From contig NZ_NVQF01000001.1 of the NCBI RefSeq assembly GCF_002592005.1, forward strand, positions 124,001 to 188,000: DNA of 64,000 nt, written 5' to 3'. Origin of the DNA: Mycolicibacterium palauense (GTDB lineage: Bacteria > Actinomycetota > Actinomycetes > Mycobacteriales > Mycobacteriaceae). Of this stretch, positions 1-9,065 are shown piece after piece. Under the pieces are notes generated by a model that worked only from the letters and a program-made list of their open reading frames with translations, searched no databases and had not been told where the DNA came from. A program made the translations under genes and the position numbers. How positions within the stretch are numbered: the stretch's first letter is position 1; every line of letters starts with the position of its first letter.

Positions 1-441
1 TTCATCGGGTGCGCGCTCGGCCTGGCGCTGGCCGCCGTATCCATCCGGGCGGACGGGGAGCACAACATGGTGCTGTTGTTCGCCGGGTTCATGCTCTTCT
101 ACTTCATGACCAATCTGGGTCCCAACGCGATGACCTACCTGCTGGCCGGGGAGGTCTTTCCCACCAACCTGCGCGGCCGCGGCGCGGGGTTCGCGGCCTC
201 GTTCGCCAAGGTCGGGGCGGTGCTGACGGCGTTCCTGTTCCCGGTGCTGCTGGTCGAGATCGGCACCGGGGCACTGCTGTTCATCCTGGTGGGCGCCTTC
301 CTGCTGGGTGCGGTCATCACCGTGGTCTTCGCGATCGAGACCAAGGGGCTCAGCCTGGAGCGGGTCGGCGACCCCGACCACGACCCACACGTCGGCACAC
401 ATGTCGGCCGGGCACGCGCGGCCGACGCCGGCATCTCCTGA
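1..441 (+). CDS. MFS sugar-porter-type transporter, C-terminal part (5' end outside window)
   Basis: The frame is open from the first base and ends at a stop at 439-441, so only about 146 C-terminal residues are present. Hydrophobic segments alternate with short loops. The loop PTNLRGRG after a helix and the closing ETKGLSLE motif are typical of the last third of sugar-porter-family MFS proteins, which are inner-membrane proton symporters for sugars or related solutes. The tail after the last helix is His/Asp-rich. The gene converges on the APC permease at 464-1750 with a 22-bp gap. The substrate cannot be told from this fragment. Confidence 0.8.
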   Translation, partial: FIGCALGLALAAVSIRADGEHNMVLLFAGFMLFYFMTNLGPNAMTYLLAGEVFPTNLRGRGAGFAASFAKVGAVLTAFLFPVLLVEIGTGALLFILVGAFLLGAVITVVFAIETKGLSLERVGDPDHDPHVGTHVGRARAADAGIS

Positions 442-463
442 GCGCGGGCCTGCGGGGCCGCGC

Positions 464-1750
464 TCAGCGGACCCCCGCCCGTTGCGGCCGGCGCCCGCGC
501 AGGCGGATCGCGCTCTCGGCGCCCACCGCGGCGGTGACGAAACCGACCAGGACCCACAGCTGGGTCGGTGCCACCCGGGCGGTGTAGGTCACCAGCGCCG
601 CCAGCGATCCCAGGCAGCACACGACGCCGGCGACGGCGGCCGCGCGCACCGCCCGGTGGCGGGCGGTGCGCGCGGCGGCCAGGTTCACCGCCGCGAAGAT
701 CAACAGGAACCCCGCCGAACCGATCAGGCTGATGCGTTCCAGATCGATGGTGTTGACCACCAGCAGGGTGCCGATGGTGGTGGCCAGCAGTCCGCCGATC
801 GGCCGGTTCCACACCGGGCGGGCCAGCCGGGCCGGCAGCTCGCCGTGGCGGGCCATCAGATAGGTGAACTTGGCGGTGCCGTACAGCGTGGCGTTGATGG
901 CGCTGGCGGTGGAGACGACCGCCGCCCCGGCGATGAGCACGAAGCCCGCCGTGCCGAAGAACGGCTCGGCGGCGACCGCCAGCGCGTAGTCGCGGCTGTC
1001 GGCGATCTGTCCGGCGGTGAGGTTGCCGACCGCCACGAAGGCCACCAGCATGTAGAGCCCGATCACCAGGCCGATCGAGATCGCGTAGGCGCGCGGCAGG
1101 TTGCGGCGCGGGTCCCGGGCATCCTCGGCGGCGTTGGCGATCAGCTCGAACCCCTCGTAGCCCAGGAAGATCAGGGCGCCGGCGTAGACGATGACACCCA
1201 GGCTCGGATACTCGGCGGGCGACACCCGGTGCGGGTCCACGAACGCCAGGCCGCCGGCGCAGAACACCAGCAGGACAGCCAGTTTGAGATACACCAGCAC
1301 CGATTCCGCGCGGCCGACGATCCGCGCACCGGACACGTTGAGCACGGCGAAGGCCACCACCACCGCGCTGGCGAACAGCCGGGCCCACAGGCCGTGGGTG
1401 GCCAGCCCGAGCACCGCCGACAGGTAGGCGCCGAAGGCGGTCGCGTACAGCCCGAGCATCACGAAGTAGCTCAACCACAGCAGCACGTTCAGCGGGCCGG
1501 CCACCGCCGGGCCCAGGCAGCGGTCCAGGAACGTCGCGGTCCCGCCTCGATCCCGGATGTGCACCGACAGCCAGGCGTAGGAACACCCGGTCAGTGCGGC
1601 CACCACCCCGCCGGCCAGGAACGACAGGTAGGCGCCCGGCCCGGCGATCTGGACCGTCAGGCCCAGCACCGAGAAGATACCGCCGCCGACCATGCCGCCG
1701 ACGCCGATCGACACCAGCGAGGCCAGCGACAACTCACCTCGGCCCGTCAT
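464..1750 (-). CDS. APC-superfamily amino acid permease
   Basis: A 428-residue hydrophobic protein with about 11-12 membrane segments. The first helix carries the APC signature around GVGGMVGGGIF, and GYEGFEL lies mid-protein. These place it with basic/neutral amino acid permeases of the inner membrane. The frame extends upstream without a methionine-like N-terminus. The ATG at 1750 is chosen because a GGGAGGTGG ribosome-binding site precedes it and the transporter fold starts about 10 residues later. It is divergent from the second permease at 1832, with an 81-bp shared promoter region. Substrate unknown. Confidence 0.85.
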   Translation of the reverse strand: MTGRGELSLASLVSIGVGGMVGGGIFSVLGLTVQIAGPGAYLSFLAGGVVAALTGCSYAWLSVHIRDRGGTATFLDRCLGPAVAGPLNVLLWLSYFVMLGLYATAFGAYLSAVLGLATHGLWARLFASAVVVAFAVLNVSGARIVGRAESVLVYLKLAVLLVFCAGGLAFVDPHRVSPAEYPSLGVIVYAGALIFLGYEGFELIANAAEDARDPRRNLPRAYAISIGLVIGLYMLVAFVAVGNLTAGQIADSRDYALAVAAEPFFGTAGFVLIAGAAVVSTASAINATLYGTAKFTYLMARHGELPARLARPVWNRPIGGLLATTIGTLLVVNTIDLERISLIGSAGFLLIFAAVNLAAARTARHRAVRAAAVAGVVCCLGSLAALVTYTARVAPTQLWVLVGFVTAAVGAESAIRLRGRRPQRAGVR

Positions 1751-1831
1751 CCTTCGGCCACCTCCCTTCGCCCGGTGTCGCGCGCTGGGCAATACCGACC
1801 AGAAATGCCTGTTGGACCGTATATTCCACGC

Positions 1832-3349
1832 ATGACAATCGCTGAACCGCCCGCCGCACCGCCCGCCGCGGTCACCGACAAGGGTCTGCAGGCGGGCGCG
1901 TTGGGCCTCGTCGGCAACATCGTCATCGGCCTCGCGGCGGTCGCACCGGCCTACAGCCTGGCCGCCACGCTCGGGTATGTGGTGCTGCACGTGCAGGACA
2001 AGGCACCGGCGATGTTCGTGCTGGCATTCATCCCGATGCTACTGGTGGCCTTCGCCTACAAGGAACTCTCGCAGGACACCCCGGACTGCGGCACCACCTT
2101 CACGTGGGGCACCAAGGCGTTCGGCCCGTGGATCGGGTGGATCGGCGGCTGGGGCCTGGCGGTCTCGGCGATCATCGTGCTGGCCAACGTGGCCGAGATC
2201 GCGGCCATCTACCTGTTCAAGTTCCTCGGGCTGGAGGGACTGGCCGACAACCTGTTCGCCAAGGTGCTGCTGGGCTCCTTCTTCATCATCTTCATGACGC
2301 TGGTCAGCGCGCGCGGCATCGTGGTGTCCGAACGGATGCAGAACGTGCTGATCGCCATCCAGTTCGGGGTGCTGATCGTGGTCAGCGTCATCGCGCTGGT
2401 CCGGGTGTTCTCCGGCACCGCCGGCGCCCAGGCGATCACGCCGCAACTGTCCTGGCTGTGGCCCGGGGGTCTGGACGCCTCGTCGATCGCCGCGGCGATC
2501 ATCCTGTGCATCTTCATCTACTGGGGCTGGGACGCGTGCCTGGCCGTCGGCGAGGAGACCAAGAACGCCGACCGCACCCCCGGCATCGCCGCGGTGATCA
2601 CCACGCTGATCCTGGTCTGCACCTATGTGCTGGTCGCCTTCGCGGTGCAGTCCTTCGCCGGGTTCGGTTACGTGGGCATCGGCCTGAACAACGCGAACAA
2701 CACCGACGACGTGCTGACCGTGCTGGGCCAGCCGGTGGCGGGCTCGATCGCCGCCTCGCTGCTGGTGCTCACCGTGTCGGTGTCGGCGCTGTCCTCCACG
2801 CAGACCACGATCCTGCCGACCGCGCGCGGCACCCTGTCGATGGCGGTCTACGAGGCCATCCCCAAGCGGTTCGCCTACGTGCACCCGCGCTACATGACCC
2901 CGGCGTTCGGCACCATCGTGATGGGCCTCTCCGCGCTGTTCTTCTACCTGCTGTTGACGTTCCTGTCGGAGAACGCGCTCGCCGACTCGGTGGCCTCGCT
3001 GGGCCTGGCCGTGGCCTTCTACTACGGCATCACCGCGTTCGCCTGCGTGTGGTATTTCCGCCGGACGCTGTTGGCCTCGGCGCGCAACCTGTTCTTCCGC
3101 GGCATCTTCCCGCTGCTGGGCGGTATCGCGATGACGTGGGCCTTCGCCCAGAGTGCCAAGGACATGATCGCCCCCGACTACGGTTACACCGCCTTCGGGC
3201 CCGTCGGCGGGGTGTTCGTGCTCGGGGTGGGGATGCTGGTGCTCGGCATCCCGCTGATGCTGGCCTGTTTCGCGTTCGGCACCAAGCGATTCTTCCGCGG
3301 CGAGACGCTCAACGCCCGGACCGAGGTCAAGGTCCCCGACATCTACTGA
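1832..3349 (+). CDS. APC-superfamily amino acid/polyamine permease
   Basis: 505 residues. The protein is hydrophobic throughout, with the APC helix-1 region (GLVGNIVIGLAAVAPAY) near residue 30 and about 12 predicted membrane spans. The C-terminus is short and polar. The ATG at 1832 was chosen because the upstream in-frame extension is low-complexity antisense of the neighbouring gene. It lies 24 bp upstream of a universal stress protein gene and is probably co-transcribed with it. The aldehyde dehydrogenase and aminotransferase nearby suggest the imported substrate could be an amine or gamma-amino acid such as putrescine or GABA; that is inference from context only. Confidence 0.85.
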   Translation: MTIAEPPAAPPAAVTDKGLQAGALGLVGNIVIGLAAVAPAYSLAATLGYVVLHVQDKAPAMFVLAFIPMLLVAFAYKELSQDTPDCGTTFTWGTKAFGPWIGWIGGWGLAVSAIIVLANVAEIAAIYLFKFLGLEGLADNLFAKVLLGSFFIIFMTLVSARGIVVSERMQNVLIAIQFGVLIVVSVIALVRVFSGTAGAQAITPQLSWLWPGGLDASSIAAAIILCIFIYWGWDACLAVGEETKNADRTPGIAAVITTLILVCTYVLVAFAVQSFAGFGYVGIGLNNANNTDDVLTVLGQPVAGSIAASLLVLTVSVSALSSTQTTILPTARGTLSMAVYEAIPKRFAYVHPRYMTPAFGTIVMGLSALFFYLLLTFLSENALADSVASLGLAVAFYYGITAFACVWYFRRTLLASARNLFFRGIFPLLGGIAMTWAFAQSAKDMIAPDYGYTAFGPVGGVFVLGVGMLVLGIPLMLACFAFGTKRFFRGETLNARTEVKVPDIY

Positions 3350-3373
3350 TCAGGCGAAAGTGACGGTGCGCGC

Positions 3374-4234
3374 ATGCATCTGACAGTCGGCTATCTGGCC
3401 ACCCCGACCGGCGACGACGGCGTGGCGCTGGCCTCGGCACTGGCCAGGACGTTCGACGCGACGGTCGACGTCGTGCTGGTGGTGCGCGAGGAGCTGCCCG
3501 ACGGGCACCCCGGCCGCGCGCAGTACCAGCAGTACCTGCTCGACCTCGGCCGCAGCTGGATCAGCGCACCCCTTGCGCGGCTGAGCGCCGCGGGTGTGTC
3601 GGCCACACCCAACGTGGTGGTGGGCGAGTCGCCGGCGGAGTCACTGCTGGACTTCGCCGAGGGGCACGACTCGGACCTGCTCGTGGTGGTCGCCGCCCGT
3701 GACGGCTTCTTCGGCGGCCACGTGATCGGACCGGTGACCAGCGCGTTGTTGCACCGCTCCACCATCCCGGTGGCGCTGGCGCCGCGCGGCTATGCCGAGG
3801 ATCCGCCGCCGGCGATCACCTCGGTGACCGCGGCGGTACCCACCAAGCCCGGGGCGGACAATCCGCTGCCGTTCGCGCTGACCCTGGCCAGCGCCGCCGA
3901 CCTGCCGATTCGGATGCTCTCGCTGGTGTCCTCGGAGAACCTCGCCGAGGCCGAGGACCTTGCCGAGCTGCGGCGGCTGCAGATCAGCGCCGCCGAGCAG
4001 AACCTCGAGGTGGCCGCGCGCGCAGTGCCCGATGCCCCGGAGATCGAGTCGCTGGTGGCCGACGGCATGACGCTGGAGTCGGCCCTGAAGAAGCTCAGCT
4101 GGGACGAATCCGACCTGCTGGTCGTCGGCTCCAGCCGGTTCGCCGCCCCACGACGGATCTTTCTGGGCTCCACCGGGGCCCGCATCCTGGCCGGCACCGA
4201 CGCACCCGTCGTGGTGATTCCTCGCGACGAGTGA
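3374..4234 (+). CDS. Universal stress protein, tandem-domain
   Basis: 286 residues with two USP (alpha/beta, Rossmann-like) domains of about 140 residues. The first ends in HSTIPVALAPRG and the second in TDAPVVVIPRD. The second half keeps a VVGSSRFAAPRRIFLGSTGA segment resembling the ATP-binding G-x2-G-x9-G(S/T) loop, though partly degenerate. The first half has DGFFGGHVIGPVTSALL in the same place. Cytoplasmic, probably a nucleotide-binding stress or energy sensor. It is 24 bp downstream of the permease and probably in the same transcript, an arrangement in which a USP may modulate the transporter (inference). Confidence 0.85.
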   Translation: MHLTVGYLATPTGDDGVALASALARTFDATVDVVLVVREELPDGHPGRAQYQQYLLDLGRSWISAPLARLSAAGVSATPNVVVGESPAESLLDFAEGHDSDLLVVVAARDGFFGGHVIGPVTSALLHRSTIPVALAPRGYAEDPPPAITSVTAAVPTKPGADNPLPFALTLASAADLPIRMLSLVSSENLAEAEDLAELRRLQISAAEQNLEVAARAVPDAPEIESLVADGMTLESALKKLSWDESDLLVVGSSRFAAPRRIFLGSTGARILAGTDAPVVVIPRDE

Positions 4235-4305
4235 CCCCGGCCGCCGAGCCCGCAGATTCTGCCGGGTCCACTCGAGTTATCGGTACAGAATGTGCGGTTT
4301 CGGCG

Positions 4306-5811
4306 TCAGCCGCGCTTGGTGAAGACCGTTCGGTGCCATTCCTTGTCGGGTGTGCCGGTGATGTCGCTCATGACGTGCTTGATGGTGAGGTACTCCTCGA
4401 AGGAGTAGTCGCTCATGTCCTTGCCGAAGCCGGAGGCGCCCACACCGCCGTGTGGCATCTCGGAAATGATCGGGATGTGGTCGTTGATCCACACGCAGCC
4501 GGCGCTGATCTCCCGTGAGGCACGCTGCGCGCGGTAGACGTCGCGGGTCCAGGCCGACGCCGCGAGCCCGTACTCGGTGTCGTTGGCCTGCCGCAGCGCG
4601 TCGTCGTCGTCGGTGAAGGCGCGCACGGTCAGCACCGGCCCGAAGATCTCGTCGCGGTAGACCTCGGAGCTCTCGTCGACGTCGGCGATCAGGGTGGGCC
4701 GGTAGAAGGCGCCCGGGCCGTCCGGTGCGGTGCCACCGGTGACGATGCGGCCGCCCTGGTCGGGGGCCCGGGACACCATGCCGGCCACCTTGTCGCGGTG
4801 CGCCGTCGAGATCAGCGGCCCGAGGTCGGTGTCGGGGTCGGTGGGATCCCCGACGACGATCTTGCCCATCACCTCACCCACCCCCGCGACGAAGTCGTCG
4901 TAGAGATCGCGCGCGACGATCGCCCGGGCGGCCGCCGTGCAGTCCTGCCCGGTGTTGATCAGTGCCGCGGCCACGGCACCCTGCACCGCCGCGTCCAGAT
5001 CGGCGTCGTCGAACACCACGAACGGCGCCTTGCCGCCAAGCTCCAACTGGGTGCGGTGACCGTGCACCGCGGCGGCGGCCATCACCTTCCGGCCCACTGC
5101 CGTGGACCCGGTGAAGGTCACCACGTCGACGTCGCGGTGCCCGGCCAGCGCCGCGCCCACCTCGGCGCCGGTGCCGGTCACCACGTTGAGCACGCCGTCG
5201 GGCAGTCCCGCTTCCTTGGCGATGCGGGCCAGCGTCAGCGTGGTCAGCGGCGTCAGTTCCGCCGGTTTGATCACCACGGCGCAGCCGGCCGCGAGCGCGG
5301 GCATCACCTTCCACACCGCCATCTGCAGCGGGTAGTTCCACGGCGCGATGGTGCCGACCACGCCGACGGCCTCCCGGCGGATGCTCGAGGTGTGGTCACC
5401 CGAATACTCCGCGGTGGCCTTACCCTCCAGATGCCTTGCGGCCCCGGCGAAGAACGCGACGTTGTCGATGCTGCCCGGGACGTCGAACTCGGTGGCCAGC
5501 CGCACGGGTTTTCCGCACTGGGCGACCTCTTCGGCGATGAACACCTCCGAACTGGCCTCCATCAGCTCGGCGAGCTTGCCCAGCACGCTCGCCCGCTCGA
5601 CCGGTGGGGCGCTGCCCCAGGCCCGCTGGGCCGCACGCGCCGAGGCCACCGCCACGTCGACGTCGGTGGCGGTGGCCAGCGCCATCTCGGCGACGGCCGC
5701 ACCGGTGGCCGGGTTGACCACCCGGTGCGCCGGGCCGCCGGTCACCACCGGGGCCCCGTCGATGAAGCTGCCTGCCACGTGTAGAGACTTGTCGCTCACC
5801 GTCGCGGTCAT
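4306..5811 (-). CDS. Aldehyde dehydrogenase, gamma-aminobutyraldehyde dehydrogenase-like
   Basis: 501 residues, full length for the NAD(P)-dependent ALDH superfamily. Visible residues are the oxyanion Asn159 in PWN, general base Glu257 in ELGG, the NAD-binding FTGSTAVG loop, and catalytic Cys291 in NTGQDC. The C-terminal segment EMPHGGVGASGFGKDMS resembles PatD/YdcW-type aminobutyraldehyde dehydrogenases, which oxidise 4-aminobutanal to GABA. The ATG at 5811 starts MTATVSD; the longer frame adds only six unlikely residues. It is divergent from an Lrp-family regulator and the aminotransferase, so it probably follows the transaminase in diamine or amino-acid breakdown. The exact aldehyde is inferred. 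Confidence 0.85.
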   Translation of the reverse strand: MTATVSDKSLHVAGSFIDGAPVVTGGPAHRVVNPATGAAVAEMALATATDVDVAVASARAAQRAWGSAPPVERASVLGKLAELMEASSEVFIAEEVAQCGKPVRLATEFDVPGSIDNVAFFAGAARHLEGKATAEYSGDHTSSIRREAVGVVGTIAPWNYPLQMAVWKVMPALAAGCAVVIKPAELTPLTTLTLARIAKEAGLPDGVLNVVTGTGAEVGAALAGHRDVDVVTFTGSTAVGRKVMAAAAVHGHRTQLELGGKAPFVVFDDADLDAAVQGAVAAALINTGQDCTAAARAIVARDLYDDFVAGVGEVMGKIVVGDPTDPDTDLGPLISTAHRDKVAGMVSRAPDQGGRIVTGGTAPDGPGAFYRPTLIADVDESSEVYRDEIFGPVLTVRAFTDDDDALRQANDTEYGLAASAWTRDVYRAQRASREISAGCVWINDHIPIISEMPHGGVGASGFGKDMSDYSFEEYLTIKHVMSDITGTPDKEWHRTVFTKRG

Positions 5812-5944
5812 GGCCCAACGGTAGCCCAACCGAGTGCCGCGTTCCAGACGGTTACCTACGCATTACGGCGACAAGACACCCGCTGACATCGGAAACTGGC
5901 GGTACTAGTTGCCCCTGACAACTGATTCCGTGCACAATCGGGAG

Positions 5945-6463
5945 ATGGCTGACTCGGGCGCGACATCCGGCCCGACCCCTCTGCGGCCCATGATGGGCGG
6001 CCCCGCGGGTCGAGCGATGCAACTCGACGACCTGTCCAAGGCCATTATCGAGAAGCTCCAGCAGGACGGCCGGCGGTCCTACGCGGGTATCGGCAAGGCG
6101 GTCGGGCTGTCCGAGGCCGCGGTGCGCCAGCGGGTGCAGCGCATGGTCGACAGCGGGGTCATGCAGATCGTCGCCGTGACCGACCCGATGCAGCTGGGCT
6201 TCGCGCGTCAGGCGATGATCGGCATCCGGTGCACCGGCGACACCCTCAAGGTCGCCGAGCTGCTGGCCGCCATCGAGAGCGTGGACTACGTGGTGCTGAC
6301 CGCGGGCACCTTCGACGCCATCGTCGAAGTGGTCTGCGAGGACGACGACGACCTGCTCGACCTGCTGAACACCCGGATCCGCGCGGTCCCCGGGGTGCAC
6401 TCCACCGAAACCCTCGTCTACCTGAAACTCGTTAAACAACAATACAATTGGGGCACACGATGA
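5945..6463 (+). CDS. Lrp/AsnC-family transcriptional regulator
   Basis: 172 residues. An N-terminal winged HTH (LDDLSKAIIEKL...AGIGKAVGLSEAAVRQRVQRM, about residues 28-75) is followed by a RAM effector-binding domain ending near VYLKLVKQ. These proteins act as octameric regulators that sense amino acids. ATG 5945 is preferred. In-frame TTG 5909 and GTG 5930 exist, but the first lacks a ribosome-binding site, and the GGGAG before 5945 is unusually close. The stop overlaps the aminotransferase start in ATGA (6460-6463), so the two genes are translationally coupled. The regulator probably controls both the aminotransferase and the divergent dehydrogenase. Confidence 0.85.
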   Translation: MADSGATSGPTPLRPMMGGPAGRAMQLDDLSKAIIEKLQQDGRRSYAGIGKAVGLSEAAVRQRVQRMVDSGVMQIVAVTDPMQLGFARQAMIGIRCTGDTLKVAELLAAIESVDYVVLTAGTFDAIVEVVCEDDDDLLDLLNTRIRAVPGVHSTETLVYLKLVKQQYNWGTR

Positions 6464-7845
6464 CGACAACCGAATCCCGCACCGACGTGGCGAGTGATCT
6501 GCCGGCCAAGGCCGACCGCCACCTGTGGGGACACTTCGCGCGGCACGGCAGGGGCATCACGCCGCCGATCATCACCCGTGGCGAGGGCGTGACCATCTGG
6601 GACGACAAGGGCAAGAGCTACATCGACGGCCTGTCCGGCCTATTCGTGGTGCAGGTGGGCCACGGCCGCAAGGAACTGGCGGAGGCCGCCGCCAGGCAGG
6701 CCGAGACGCTCTCGTTCTTCCCGCTCTGGTCATATGCGACACCGCCGGCCATCGAGCTGGCCGACCGGCTCGCCGGCTACGCCCCCGGCGACCTGAACCG
6801 GGTGTTCTTCACGACCGGCGGCGGCGAGGCCGTGGAGACGGCGTGGAAGCTGGCCAAGCAGTACTTCAAGCTGACGGGCAAGCCGGGCAAGTACAAGGTG
6901 ATCTCCCGCGCCATCGCCTACCACGGCACCCCGCAGGGCGCGCTGGCCATCACCGGCCTGCCCGACTTCAAGAAGCCCTTCGAACCGTTGACGCCGGGCG
7001 GCTTCCGGGTGCCCAACACCAACTTCTACCGTGCGCCCGCTCCCTACGAGACCGACGCCAAGGCGTTCGGGCAGTACTGCGCGGACCGCATCGCAGAGGC
7101 CATCGAGTTCGAGGGGCCGGACACGGTCGCCGCGGTGTTCCTGGAGCCGGTGCAGAACGCCGGCGGCTGCTTCCCGCCCCCGCCCGGCTATTTCGAGCGG
7201 GTCCGCGAGATCTGCGACGAGTACGACGTGCTGCTGGTCTCCGACGAGGTGATCTGCGCGTTCGGCCGCATCGGTTCGATGTTCGCCTGCGAGGACATCG
7301 GCTACCAGCCGGACATGATCACCTGCGCCAAGGGCATGACGTCGGGCTACTCCCCGATCGGCGCAATGATCGCCAGCGACAAGCTCTTCGAGCCGTTCAA
7401 CGACGGCAAGACGGTCTTCGGGCACGGCTACACCTTCGGTGGGCACCCGGTGTCCTCGGCGGTCGCACTGGCCAACCTGGACATCTTCGAGCGGGAGGGG
7501 CTCAACGACCACGTCAAGACGAACGCCCCCATCTTCCGGGCCACTCTCGAGCAGCTGCTGGAGCTGCCGATCGTCGGTGACGTGCGCGGCGAGGGCTTCT
7601 TCTACGGCATCGAACTGGTGAAGGACAAGGCCACCAAGGAGACCTTCGACGAGGACGAGAGCGAGCGCCTGCTGCGCGGGTTCCTGTCGGCGGCGCTGTT
7701 CGAGGCCGGGCTGTACTGCCGCGCCGACGATCGCGGCGACCCGGTGGTGCAGCTGGCGCCGCCGCTGACCTGCGGCAAGAAGGAGTTCGACGCCATCTAC
7801 GACATCCTGCACCGGGTCCTCAGCGAGGCCTCGGCGCTGCTGTGA
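6460..7845 (+). CDS. Class III pyridoxal-phosphate aminotransferase (Rv3329-like)
   Basis: 461 residues, fold-type I omega-aminotransferase. Seen are the PLP phosphate-binding TTGGGEAVE segment, the cofactor-contacting VSDEVICAFGRIG with its Asp, and Schiff-base Lys291 in TCAKGMTSGYSPIG. Family members move the terminal amine of putrescine, GABA, beta-alanine or similar substrates to pyruvate or 2-oxoglutarate. The start overlaps the regulator stop by 4 bp. From memory, Rv3329 lies next to dacB1 in M. tuberculosis, as this gene nearly does here, supporting orthology. With the divergent dehydrogenase it forms a likely two-step amine-to-acid route. Confidence 0.85.
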   Translation: MTTTESRTDVASDLPAKADRHLWGHFARHGRGITPPIITRGEGVTIWDDKGKSYIDGLSGLFVVQVGHGRKELAEAAARQAETLSFFPLWSYATPPAIELADRLAGYAPGDLNRVFFTTGGGEAVETAWKLAKQYFKLTGKPGKYKVISRAIAYHGTPQGALAITGLPDFKKPFEPLTPGGFRVPNTNFYRAPAPYETDAKAFGQYCADRIAEAIEFEGPDTVAAVFLEPVQNAGGCFPPPPGYFERVREICDEYDVLLVSDEVICAFGRIGSMFACEDIGYQPDMITCAKGMTSGYSPIGAMIASDKLFEPFNDGKTVFGHGYTFGGHPVSSAVALANLDIFEREGLNDHVKTNAPIFRATLEQLLELPIVGDVRGEGFFYGIELVKDKATKETFDEDESERLLRGFLSAALFEAGLYCRADDRGDPVVQLAPPLTCGKKEFDAIYDILHRVLSEASALL

Positions 7846-7864
7846 CACGGATGTTGTGATCACG

Positions 7865-8851
7865 ATGTCGCGCCCCGCCGTCCGCCCCGTGCGCTGGCAG
7901 CCGCCGCCCGTGGCGGCGCTGCCGGAGTTCGGCCCCGCCGAGCTGACGGTGGTGCCGATGCCCGGGCAGGCCCCCGAGGACGTCGTCGTCGACCCCGACG
8001 GCTTTCTGTGGACCGGGCTGGAGGACGGCCGGATCGTGCGGATCGACCCGGACGGCTCGACGCGGGTGGTCGCCGACACCGGCAGCCGCCCGCTGGGACT
8101 GGCGCCGACCGACGACGGCCGGCTGCTGATCTGTGACAGCCCGCGCGGTCTGCTGGCGATGGACCGCGACACCGGCGTGCTCACGGATCTGGTGGATTCG
8201 GTGGGCGGGCGGCACCTGCAGTTCTGTTCCAATGCCACCGAACTGCCCGACGGCACCATCTATTTCACCGAGTCCACCAGCACGTTCACCTACGCGCACT
8301 ACAAGGGCGCGATCCTGGAGGCCCGCGGGGACGGTGCACTGTTCCGGCTGGACACCGACGGGGCGGTCAGCACGGTGGCCGGCGGCCTGTACTTCGCCAA
8401 CGGTGTGACCCCCACCGCCGACGGCACGGCCCTGGTGTTCGCCGAGACCCAGGCCCGGCGGTTGTCGAAGTACTGGCTCACCGGGCCGCGGGCGGGCACC
8501 GTCACCCCGCTGGTCACCGAGCTGCCGGGTATGCCCGACAACCTCTCGACGGGGTCCGACGGCCGGATCTGGTGCGCGCTGGTCTCCCCGGTCAACGTCG
8601 TCGCCGACGGCCTGGCGCCACGCTCGCCGATTCTGCGCAAGCTGATCTGGCGACTGCCTGAGCGGCTGCACCCGCAGATCGAGCCGCGGGTGTGGGTCGT
8701 CGCGTTCGACCCGGACAGCGGGGCCGCGGTCGCCGGCATCGCCATGACCCATCCGCAGTTCGGCACCGTCACCGGCCTGGTCGAGCACCAGGGCCGGTTG
8801 TGGATGTCGAGCATCGCCTACCCGGCGCTGGCCCACGCCCCGCTGCCCTGA
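7865..8851 (+). CDS. SMP-30/strictosidine-synthase-like beta-propeller protein
   Basis: 328 residues. Recurrent D-x-DG and GG-x-LYFANG segments and IYFTESTSTF resemble the six-bladed beta-propeller of the SMP-30/gluconolactonase/strictosidine-synthase group. No signal peptide is evident, so it is probably cytoplasmic. Metal-ligand residues cannot be assigned confidently by eye. ATG 7865 is chosen; an in-frame GTG at 7856 would add three residues, and neither has a strong ribosome-binding site. It lies 19 bp after the aminotransferase and is probably the last gene of that operon. It may hydrolyse a lactone or lactam intermediate (inference). Confidence 0.75.
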   Translation: MSRPAVRPVRWQPPPVAALPEFGPAELTVVPMPGQAPEDVVVDPDGFLWTGLEDGRIVRIDPDGSTRVVADTGSRPLGLAPTDDGRLLICDSPRGLLAMDRDTGVLTDLVDSVGGRHLQFCSNATELPDGTIYFTESTSTFTYAHYKGAILEARGDGALFRLDTDGAVSTVAGGLYFANGVTPTADGTALVFAETQARRLSKYWLTGPRAGTVTPLVTELPGMPDNLSTGSDGRIWCALVSPVNVVADGLAPRSPILRKLIWRLPERLHPQIEPRVWVVAFDPDSGAAVAGIAMTHPQFGTVTGLVEHQGRLWMSSIAYPALAHAPLP

Positions 8852-8903
8852 GCCGCCCGGCGCAACTCCGTCCCACCAGGCACCCCCCAGGCACCCCACC
8901 AGG

Positions 8904-8963
8904 ATTGATTCGGTACTGAGAGCGATCGTCGTCGGCGATCGTCGCTCTCAGTACCGGATCAAT
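8904..8963. terminator. Large inverted repeat, probable terminator
   Basis: Two 22-bp arms (8904-8925 and 8942-8963) match in 21 of 22 positions; the exception is T/C at the seventh base. They enclose a 16-nt loop that itself holds two copies of CGATCG. There is no T-tract, as is usual for mycobacterial hairpin terminators. It lies 52 bp beyond the SMP-30-like stop and about 100 bp upstream of the carboxypeptidase gene, separating the two transcripts. Confidence 0.6.
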
Positions 8964-9050
8964 GCGTGCGGCGGGTGCGCGAAGATAACAATCGCAACAT
9001 AAACCACACCAGTCACAGCGCGGCTCCGCCGGAAACGCCGTGCGCTGGCC

Positions 9051-9056
9051 TAACCT
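9051..9056 (+). promoter_or_regulatory. Probable -10 element TAACCT for dacB
   Basis: TAACCT ends 9 bp before the ATG at 9066 and no purine-rich ribosome-binding site lies between. This fits an almost leaderless transcript, a common mycobacterial arrangement. No clear -35 was seen. Confidence 0.4.
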
Positions 9057-9065
9057 GCACCCACG

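Noticed and set aside
308..1831. In-frame upstream extension of the second permease
   Set aside because: It runs antisense through the first permease and lacks hydrophobic segments; ATG 1832 gives a normal APC N-terminus.
5909..5944. TTG start for the Lrp regulator
   Set aside because: No ribosome-binding site and the twelve added residues have no family counterpart; ATG 5945 is preferred.
8904..8963. Inverted repeat considered as insertion-sequence ends
   Set aside because: Only 16 bases lie between the arms and no transposase or target duplication is visible.
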